DNA from: Phycicoccus avicenniae
GTDB taxonomy: Bacteria > Actinomycetota > Actinomycetes > Actinomycetales > Dermatophilaceae
Direction: 5' to 3'
DNA length: 64,000 nucleotides
Assembly (NCBI RefSeq): GCF_018139485.1
Contig: NZ_JAGSNF010000012.1
Location: forward strand, 62,001-126,000
Shown: positions 59,133 to 64,000 of the stretch, one piece after another
How positions within the stretch are numbered: the stretch's first letter is position 1
Layout: every line of letters starts with the position of its first letter
Made by a program: the position numbers and the translations under genes
The notes under the pieces: model-generated
Databases searched by the model: none
Told to the model about the DNA's origin: nothing
Seen by the model: only the letters and a program-made list of their open reading frames with translations

Positions 59133-59624
59133 TCAGTGGACCGGCTGCGGCCGCCCCGTCCCGACCCGGGCGAGCCGGTCCCCGACGACGACGAGCGCGG
59201 CCGTCGTGGCCGCGAGCGCGACGAGGGCGGCGAGCGCCCCGAGCGGCTCGTCGAGCGCGAAGGTCGGGAGCATCCGGCCGGGCACCGCGACGGCGAACAC
59301 CATCGCGACGGCCGACCCGACCCAGCTGCCCGTCATGTTCCCCCGGTGGCCGCGCAGGTCGCCGCGGCGGACGGCGACGACGCCGAGGGTCACGGTGACG
59401 AGGGTGACGACGCTGAGGACGTGCAGCCAGCTGAACCCGCCGTCGCGCAGGTGGCGGATCCAGAAGGACGACACGGCGGCCCACAGCATGAGGCCGACCC
59501 ACACCCGCCCGAGGAGCCGGTGGCGCAGGTCGCCCTTGCGACGGACGAGCTGGACGACACCGAGCGCCACCGAGACGAGGGCGGCGGCGACGTGGGAGAC
59601 GAGCAGCGGGGTCCACAGGTCCAT
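59133..59624 (-). CDS. DUF2306 membrane protein
   Basis: A 163-residue protein with four membrane segments (starting about 5, 40, 65 and 100). RRKGDLRHRLLGRVWVGLMLWAAVSSFWIR carries the H-R-x-x-G-R-x-W-V core of DUF2306, and GGFSWLHVLSVVTL the His of the third helix. The conserved His residues inside the membrane suggest heme or metal binding, but no function is established. It starts 3 bases after the stop of the MarR gene, so it is expressed with that regulator and is probably its main target. Confidence 0.82.
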   Translation of the reverse strand: MDLWTPLLVSHVAAALVSVALGVVQLVRRKGDLRHRLLGRVWVGLMLWAAVSSFWIRHLRDGGFSWLHVLSVVTLVTVTLGVVAVRRGDLRGHRGNMTGSWVGSAVAMVFAVAVPGRMLPTFALDEPLGALAALVALAATTAALVVVGDRLARVGTGRPQPVH

Positions 59625-59627
59625 GGG

Positions 59628-60038
59628 TCAGTCCTCCGGGACGTGGTCGGACAGGTCGGTGACGAGGGCGAGGAGGGCGGCCGGGTCGTGGCCCCGGTCG
59701 CGGACGAGGGCGTCGAAGCGGCCCCCGAGGACGTCGTCGGCGACGGCGAGGCGACGCCCGCCCTCGGCGGTGACGTGGAGGGTGCGGCCGCGGCCGTTGG
59801 GCCGGACCTCGAGGAGGCCGTCGGCGGCGAGGCCGGCCACCATCCGGCTCGTCGCGGCCTCGCTCGACCCGTTGCGCTCGGCGAGCGCGCGCTGGCTCGG
59901 GCCGTCCAGCTCGGACACCTGGAGCAGGGTGAGGAAGCGGCGGTAGGTCAGACCGGTCCCGGCCTCGGCGAGCAGCGCCTCGGCGCGACGGTCCATCCGG
60001 GCGACGAGGACGTGGAGCTGGTGGGCGAGGCTGGGCAC
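59628..60038 (-). CDS. MarR family transcriptional regulator
   Basis: A 136-residue regulator if it begins at GTG 60038 (VPSLAHQLHVL); an in-frame ATG at 60056 would add six residues. I prefer the GTG because AACTCT (60045-60050) is 6 bases upstream and TTGCGG (60068-60073) fits as -35 with a 17-base spacer, while the ATG would lie inside the operator. RFLTLLQVSELDGPSQRALAERNGSSEAATSRMVAGLAADGLLEV is the winged helix. It is the first gene of an operon with a DUF2306 membrane protein and probably controls itself. Confidence 0.85.
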   Translation of the reverse strand: MPSLAHQLHVLVARMDRRAEALLAEAGTGLTYRRFLTLLQVSELDGPSQRALAERNGSSEAATSRMVAGLAADGLLEVRPNGRGRTLHVTAEGGRRLAVADDVLGGRFDALVRDRGHDPAALLALVTDLSDHVPED

Positions 60039-60044
60039 CCGATC

Positions 60045-60073
60045 AGAGTTGCACATGCAAGTTGCAGCCGCAA
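60045..60073 (-). promoter_or_regulatory. Promoter and operator of the MarR-DUF2306 operon
   Basis: Minus strand: -35 TTGCGG (60068-60073), 17-base spacer, -10 AACTCT (60045-60050). The spacer and -10 contain TTGCA-CA-TGCAA (60049-60060), a 5-2-5 palindrome, plus a further TTGCA half-site at 60062-60066. A repressor bound here would block RNA polymerase. Confidence 0.5.
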
Positions 60074-60089
60074 GGACACGCGTCGAGAT

Positions 60090-60135
60090 CGGGCAACACG
60101 CAGGCGGACGGCCCGCTCCGCCTGCGTGTTGCCCG
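60090..60135. repeat. 19-bp perfect inverted repeat in a divergent gap
   Basis: 60090-60108 pairs perfectly with 60117-60135 around an 8-base loop. It lies between the divergent MarR and deoD genes, not after a gene end, so it is not an ordinary terminator. It may be an insulator hairpin, a regulator site or a dispersed repeat; no second copy was noticed in the window. Confidence 0.6.
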
Positions 60136-60181
60136 ACGTCGAGCGTCCATGACCCCGGCCCGGCACCCTCCCCGGCATCGG

Positions 60182-60187
60182 TACGCT
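60182..60187 (+). promoter_or_regulatory. Leaderless -10 box of deoD
   Basis: TACGCT, 6 bases before GTG 60194. Confidence 0.5.
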
Positions 60188-60193
60188 GCCCGG

Positions 60194-61033
60194 GTGACCG
60201 ACAGCGCCGCCGCCCACGACCTCACCGACCCCGCCGTCGACCCGTTCGCCGTCGCCGAGGCCGCCGCCGCGGTCATCCGCGAGCGCACCGGCGTCGAGCG
60301 GCACGACGTCGCCCTCGTCCTCGGGTCGGGCTGGGGCCAGGCCGGCGACCTCGTCGGCGAGACCCTCGCGACGATCGAGAACACCGACGTCCCGGGCTTC
60401 GCGGCCGCCGCCGTCCACGGGCACACCGGCACGATGCGCTCGGTCGCCATCGGCGACACCGGCCGCCGGGCCCTCGTCTACGGCACCCGCACCCACTTCT
60501 ACGAGGGCCGCGGCGTCCGCTCCGTCGTCCACGGCGTCCGCACCGCCGCGGCCGCCGGCTGCTCGGCCGTCGTCCTCACGAACGGCTGCGGCGGCCTGCG
60601 CCCCGAGTGGACCCCCGGCACCCCGGTCCTCATCTCCGACCATCTCAACCTCACCGGCGCCACCCCGCTCGAGGGCGCGACCTTCGTCGACCTCACCGAC
60701 CTCTACAGCCCGCGGCTGCGCGCCGCCGCCCAGGAGGTCGACCCGACCCTCGACGAGGGGGTCTACACCCAGTTCCGCGGCCCGCAGTACGAGACCCCGG
60801 CCGAGGTGCGGATGGCGAAGGTCCTCGGCGGCGACCTCGTCGGGATGTCGACCGCGCTCGAGGCGATCGCCGCCCGCCACGTCGGTCTCGAGGTGCTCGG
60901 CATCTCGCTCGTGACGAACGCCGCCGCCGGCATCTCCCCCGACCCGCTGAGCCACGAGGAGGTCATCGAGGCCGGCAAGGCCGCCGCCGACCGCTGCGGC
61001 CGGCTCCTCGCGACCGTCGTCGAGCGGATCTGA
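60194..61033 (+). CDS. deoD: Purine-nucleoside phosphorylase
   Basis: A 279-residue trimeric-type (PNP/MTAP family) phosphorylase. VALVLGSGWGQAGDLV is the phosphate loop, GHTGTMRSVAIG, VYGTRTHFYEGRG and VLTNGCGGLRPEWTPGTPVLISDHLNL follow, and QFRGPQYETPAEVRM and GMSTALEAIAARHVGLEVLGISLVTN form the nucleoside and purine pocket. It splits purine (deoxy)nucleosides into base and (deoxy)ribose 1-phosphate. GTG 60194 fits the -10 spacing. It runs with the phosphomannomutase gene and near deoC, all part of nucleoside salvage. Confidence 0.94.
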   Translation: MTDSAAAHDLTDPAVDPFAVAEAAAAVIRERTGVERHDVALVLGSGWGQAGDLVGETLATIENTDVPGFAAAAVHGHTGTMRSVAIGDTGRRALVYGTRTHFYEGRGVRSVVHGVRTAAAAGCSAVVLTNGCGGLRPEWTPGTPVLISDHLNLTGATPLEGATFVDLTDLYSPRLRAAAQEVDPTLDEGVYTQFRGPQYETPAEVRMAKVLGGDLVGMSTALEAIAARHVGLEVLGISLVTNAAAGISPDPLSHEEVIEAGKAAADRCGRLLATVVERI

Positions 61034-61044
61034 GGTCGCCTGCG

Positions 61045-62712
61045 ATGCCCTCCACCCCGCCCGAGACCGCCGACGTCGTCGCCGCCGCCCGTGCGTGGGC
61101 GGCCGACGACCCCGACCCGCGGACCCGTGACGAGCTGACCGGGCTCGCCGACGCCGCCGAGGGCGAGGACACCGCTGCCGCCGACGAGCTCGCCGACGCG
61201 ATGTCCGGGCTCCTCGAGTTCGGCACCGCCGGGCTGCGCGGCCGGCTCGGCGGCGGACCGCACCGGATGAACCGCGCCGTCGTCATCCGCGCCGCCGCCG
61301 GGCTCACCGCGCACCTGAAGGCCGTCGCCGACACCCCGTTCGTCGTCGTCGGCTTCGACGCCCGGACGAACAGCGACGTCTTCGCCGCGGACACGTGCGC
61401 CGTCGTCACGGGCATGGGCGGCCGCGCCGCGCTCCTCCCCCGGCCGCTGCCGACCCCCGTCCTCGCGTACGCGATCCGCCACCTCGGCGCCGACGCCGGC
61501 GTCATGGTCACGGCCTCGCACAACCCGCCGGATGACAACGGCTACAAGGTCTACGTCGGCGACGGGTCGCAGATCGTCCCGCCCGTCGACCGGAGCATCG
61601 CCGACGCGATCGCCGCCGTGGAGTCCGTCGCGTCCGTCCCGCGGGCCGAGGACGGGTGGGAGACCCTCGGCGAGGACGTGCTCGAGGCCTACCTGCGCGA
61701 CGTCGTCACGGTCGTCGACCCCGGCACCCCGCGGGAGCTGTCGGTCGTCCACACCGCACTGCACGGCGTCGGCGCCGACACCGTCCGCCGGGCCTTCGTC
61801 GCCGCGGGCTTCGACGCCCCCGAGCCGGTCGCGTCGCAGGCCGAGCCGGACCCGCTCTTCCCCACCGTCTCCTTCCCCAACCCCGAGGAGCCGGGGGCGA
61901 TGGACGCGGCCTTCGAGCTCGCCGAGCAGACCGGCCCCGACGTCGTCGTCGCCAACGACCCCGACGCCGACCGGTGCGCCGTCGCGGCGCCCGGCCCGGG
62001 CGGCTGGCGGATGCTGCGCGGCGACGAGATCGGGGCGCTCCTCGGGGCGCACGTCCTCGACCGCGGGGTCGCGGAGGACGCCGTCTTCGCGTGCTCGATC
62101 GTCTCCTCCCGGATGCTCGCGACGATGTGCCGCGCCGCCGGGGTCCGGCACGAGGAGACCCTCACCGGCTTCAAGTGGATCGGCCGGGTCGAGGGCCTGC
62201 GGTACGGCTACGAGGAGGCCATCGGCTACTGCGTCGACCCCGGCCACGTCCGGGACAAGGACGGGGTGTCCGCGGCGCTCGCCGTCGCCGAGCTCGCCGC
62301 CGGGCTCAAGGCGCAGGGCCGGACCCTCCAGGACCGGCTCGACGACCTCGACCGGGAGCACGGGGTCCACGCGACCGACGCCTTCTCCGTCCGGGTCGAG
62401 GACCTCTCGCTCATCGGCACGGTCATGGAGCGGCTCCGGGCGCAGCCGCCCACGAGCATCGCCGGCATCGACGTGGCCCGCGCCGACGACCTCGCCGAGG
62501 GGACCGAGGACCTGCCGCCGACCGACGGGCTGCGCTGGTACCTCGCCGACGACGCCCGGGTCATCGTCCGGCCGTCCGGCACCGAGCCGAAGCTCAAGGT
62601 CTACCTCGAGGCGGTCGAGGAGCCGACCGACGACCTCGCCGCCGCCCGCGGCCGGGCCCGGGACCGGCTCGCGGCCCTCCGCAGCGACCTCGAGCGGCTC
62701 ACGACCCCCTGA
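61045..62712 (+). CDS. pmmB: Phospho-sugar mutase (phosphomannomutase/phosphopentomutase-like)
   Basis: A 555-residue alpha-D-phosphohexomutase. LLEFGTAGLRGRLGGGPHRMN starts domain 1, the phosphoserine loop is VMVTASHNPPDDNGYKVY with Ser158, the magnesium loop VVANDPDADRCAV, the sugar loop EETLTGFKWIGR and the phosphate-binding VRPSGTEPKLKVYLE at the end. The size matches the long PmmB/PGM2-like group. Position between deoD and deoC suggests it interconverts (deoxy)ribose 1- and 5-phosphate in salvage, though hexose phosphates are possible. ATG 61045 is 11 bases after the deoD stop. Confidence 0.92.
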   Translation: MPSTPPETADVVAAARAWAADDPDPRTRDELTGLADAAEGEDTAAADELADAMSGLLEFGTAGLRGRLGGGPHRMNRAVVIRAAAGLTAHLKAVADTPFVVVGFDARTNSDVFAADTCAVVTGMGGRAALLPRPLPTPVLAYAIRHLGADAGVMVTASHNPPDDNGYKVYVGDGSQIVPPVDRSIADAIAAVESVASVPRAEDGWETLGEDVLEAYLRDVVTVVDPGTPRELSVVHTALHGVGADTVRRAFVAAGFDAPEPVASQAEPDPLFPTVSFPNPEEPGAMDAAFELAEQTGPDVVVANDPDADRCAVAAPGPGGWRMLRGDEIGALLGAHVLDRGVAEDAVFACSIVSSRMLATMCRAAGVRHEETLTGFKWIGRVEGLRYGYEEAIGYCVDPGHVRDKDGVSAALAVAELAAGLKAQGRTLQDRLDDLDREHGVHATDAFSVRVEDLSLIGTVMERLRAQPPTSIAGIDVARADDLAEGTEDLPPTDGLRWYLADDARVIVRPSGTEPKLKVYLEAVEEPTDDLAAARGRARDRLAALRSDLERLTTP

Positions 62713-62760
62713 CCCGGCCCGGGACACCCACGGGGCCGCGTCCCGAGGGCGGACGGGACG

Positions 62761-62801
62761 GTCGCCGACGGTCCTCCCGTCGCGCGAGGACCGTCGGTGA
62801 C
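62761..62801 (+). terminator. Strong terminator hairpin after pmmB
   Basis: A 12-bp perfect stem (62765-62776 with 62786-62797, 9-base loop) extends through a G-T pair to 16 bp (62761-62801). It ends just before the promoter of the next gene. Confidence 0.65.
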
Positions 62802-62805
62802 CCCC

Positions 62806-62811
62806 TACGCT
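62806..62811 (+). promoter_or_regulatory. Leaderless -10 box of the VOC gene
   Basis: TACGCT, 6 bases before ATG 62818, directly after the pmmB terminator. Confidence 0.5.
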
Positions 62812-62817
62812 CGGGAG

Positions 62818-63639
62818 ATGGAGCGGACCTACCCCCCGGGCGTCACGTGCTGGATCGACGCCGAGCAGCCCGACATCGAGGCCGCGCAGCGGTTCTACGG
62901 GCCTCTTCTCGGATGGGAGTTCACGCTCGCGACGCCGCCGGACGCCCCGCTGCGGTACGTCGTGGCAACCCTCGACGGCGCGGACGCGGCCGCCCTTGCC
63001 GAGGCGCCCAGCGGTCCCGCTCGGTGGTCGACCTACGTCGCGGTCAGCGACACCGACGCGTCCGTCGAGCGGGCCGTCGCCCTCGGCGGCACGGTCCTCG
63101 AGGCCCCGACCGACGCGGGACCCGGCGGTCGGGGCGCGGTCGTCCTCGACCCGGAGAGCAACGAGATCCGGCTCTGGCAGGCTCGGAGGCGGCTCGGGGC
63201 CCAGGTGGCGAACCTGCCGGGCGCCTGGAACTTCAGCAACCTGCGGTCCCGGGATCCCGATCGGGTCGGCTCGTTCTACGAGGCCCTCTTCGGGTGGCGC
63301 CTGGTCGACCAGGGGTGGGCGACGGCCATCCAGGTCCCCGGGTACGGAGACCACCTCGAGTCCACCGTCGACCCGGACATCCGGGTCCGTCAGGCCCAGG
63401 CCCCCGAGGGCTTCGCCGACACCATCGGGGCGATCGTCCCCGCGGAGGACGAGGAGCCCGGCTGGTACGTCGTGTTCACCGTCGCCGACCGCGACGACGT
63501 GGTGGACCGGGTCCCCGACCTCGGGGGCACCGTGCTCCTCCGGCTCGAGACGGAGTGGACCCGTGAGGTCGTGGTCCGCGACCCCCAGGGAGCGGTCTTC
63601 ACGGCGAGCCAGTTCACCCCGCCCACCTCCTGGGACTGA
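62818..63639 (+). CDS. Two-domain VOC (glyoxalase/extradiol dioxygenase superfamily) protein
   Basis: A 273-residue protein with two VOC halves. The first starts VTCWIDAEQPDIEAAQRFYGPLLGWEF and ends DPESNEIRLWQA; the second starts WNFSNLRSRDPDRVGSFYEALFGWRL and ends VVVRDPQGAVFTASQF. These F-Y-x-x-L-F/L-G-W repeats are typical of VOC proteins annotated as glyoxalase-like or antibiotic-resistance-like. The usual metal His/Glu set is only partly recognisable, so activity is uncertain. ATG 62818 has a -10 box 6 bases upstream. It interrupts the conserved deoD-pmmB-deoC neighbourhood as its own unit. Confidence 0.85.
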   Translation: MERTYPPGVTCWIDAEQPDIEAAQRFYGPLLGWEFTLATPPDAPLRYVVATLDGADAAALAEAPSGPARWSTYVAVSDTDASVERAVALGGTVLEAPTDAGPGGRGAVVLDPESNEIRLWQARRRLGAQVANLPGAWNFSNLRSRDPDRVGSFYEALFGWRLVDQGWATAIQVPGYGDHLESTVDPDIRVRQAQAPEGFADTIGAIVPAEDEEPGWYVVFTVADRDDVVDRVPDLGGTVLLRLETEWTREVVVRDPQGAVFTASQFTPPTSWD

Positions 63640-63687
63640 CCCCTCCCGGTGGGCCGAGGGCCGGTGACGGGTCCGCGGCAGCGCCCG

Positions 63688-63693
63688 TACACT
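63688..63693 (+). promoter_or_regulatory. Leaderless -10 box of deoC
   Basis: TACACT, 6 bases before GTG 63700. Confidence 0.5.
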
Positions 63694-63699
63694 CGCCGG

Positions 63700-64000
63700 G
63701 TGAGTACCGCCACCGACGTCGACGTGACCGCGCGCGCCCGCGACCTGCTGGGTGTCTCGCGCCTGACGAACTCCGCCCTCACGGGCTGGCTGCACGGCCT
63801 GCCGGGCGTCGACCAGGTCGGCTGCGAGGCCCGCGCCGCGGGGCTGTCGACCCGCTCCATCAAGACCTCGAGCAAGGCGTGGGCCATCGACCTCGCCATC
63901 TCGATGATCGACCTCACGACGCTCGAGGGCGCCGACACCCCCGGCAAGGTCCGCGGCCTCGCGACCCGGGCGCTCGTGCCGGACCCGACCGCCCCGGACA
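63700..64000 (+). CDS. deoC: Deoxyribose-phosphate aldolase, N-terminal part (truncated by window edge)
   Basis: The reading frame is open from GTG 63700 to the right edge, 100 codons. It encodes a stretch with GVDQVGCEARAAGLSTRSIK, AWAIDLAISMIDLTTLEGAD and TPGKVRGLATRAL, the start of actinobacterial DeoC proteins. The enzyme cleaves 2-deoxyribose 5-phosphate to acetaldehyde and glyceraldehyde 3-phosphate, after PNP and the mutase have produced the sugar phosphate. The active-site Lys lies beyond the window. A TACACT box 6 bases upstream supports the GTG start. Confidence 0.88.
   Translation, partial: MSTATDVDVTARARDLLGVSRLTNSALTGWLHGLPGVDQVGCEARAAGLSTRSIKTSSKAWAIDLAISMIDLTTLEGADTPGKVRGLATRALVPDPTAPD

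Noticed and set aside
59628-60056. ATG 60056 as the start of the MarR gene
   Set aside because: The ATG lies inside the palindromic operator and has no ribosome binding site; GTG 60038 with a correctly spaced -10/-35 is more consistent with neighbouring genes, though the ATG is not excluded.
60763-63795. 1010-codon minus-strand frame opposite deoD, pmmB and VOC
   Set aside because: A shadow of three well-supported genes; it shows no recognisable domain and crosses a terminator and two promoters.

Overview
The window is about 74% GC, packed with genes on both strands, and uses many GTG starts. It carries a gene order known from actinobacteria: acyl-CoA dehydrogenase - purE - purK - gtrA - birA - accD5 - accE - maf - accA3 - lpdA - deoD - pmmB. 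This is the order around Rv3274c-Rv3308 of Mycobacterium tuberculosis, with other genes interleaved. Wall genes of the teichoic-acid type (TagD and TagB/TagF-like transferases) and the absence of mycolate genes point to a Micrococcales-type actinobacterium; a family such as Intrasporangiaceae is my inference. No rRNA, tRNA, CRISPR array, insertion sequence or phage gene was seen.

Region 1 (1-21.9 kb) is a cell-surface polymer cluster. It holds a truncated nucleotide-sugar dehydrogenase, glycosyltransferases of GT4 and GT2 type, glycerol-3-phosphate cytidylyltransferase (tagD), four CDP-glycerol glycerophosphotransferase-like enzymes in two architectures, an OafA-type O-acyltransferase with an SGNH domain, three tandem coiled-coil proteins related to TupA-like ATP-grasp ligases (the first one degenerate), a CDP-alcohol phosphatidyltransferase, and three LytR-CpsA-Psr (LCP) wall-attachment enzymes. 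Together they could make CDP-glycerol, build and decorate a glycerol-phosphate polymer, and attach it to peptidoglycan. No polymer exporter is in the window.

Region 2 (21.9-36.4 kb) is the conserved purine and acyl-CoA carboxylase block. It contains an acyl-CoA dehydrogenase, a PH-domain membrane protein, an Imm5-like protein, an F420-type oxidoreductase, an MFS transporter, UDP-glucose dehydrogenase, a CoA-binding protein, purE/purK, gtrA, a two-component system, a class III cyclase, birA, accD5 and accE.

Region 3 (36.4-55.3 kb) is more variable. It holds two translationally coupled PLP enzymes of different folds, MOSC and DUF885 proteins, a TetR regulator, maf, a membrane protein with its own HTH regulator, a LiuR-like regulator divergent from an acyl-CoA dehydrogenase/carboxylase pair, a PfkB kinase, tryptophan dioxygenase, a GGDEF-EAL protein, DUF2157/GDYXXLXY proteins, and an EamA exporter with its MarR regulator.

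Region 4 (55.3-64 kb) returns to the conserved order: accA3, a small antitoxin-like gene, lpdA, DUF2306 and MarR genes, deoD, pmmB, a VOC protein and the start of deoC (nucleoside and sugar-phosphate salvage).

A recurring signal is a TANNNT-like -10 box placed 6-8 bases before the start codon, which predicts leaderless transcripts for about 20 genes. The most striking case is the 24-bp birA/accD5 gap, where two such promoters face apart and their -10 boxes overlap. Other observations of interest are the pseudo-ATP-grasp gene, the Asp-to-His change in the CDP-alcohol transferase motif, the PLP gene pair preceded by a 9-codon upstream ORF, and several clear operators. All functions are inferred from sequence patterns recognised by eye; no searches were run.
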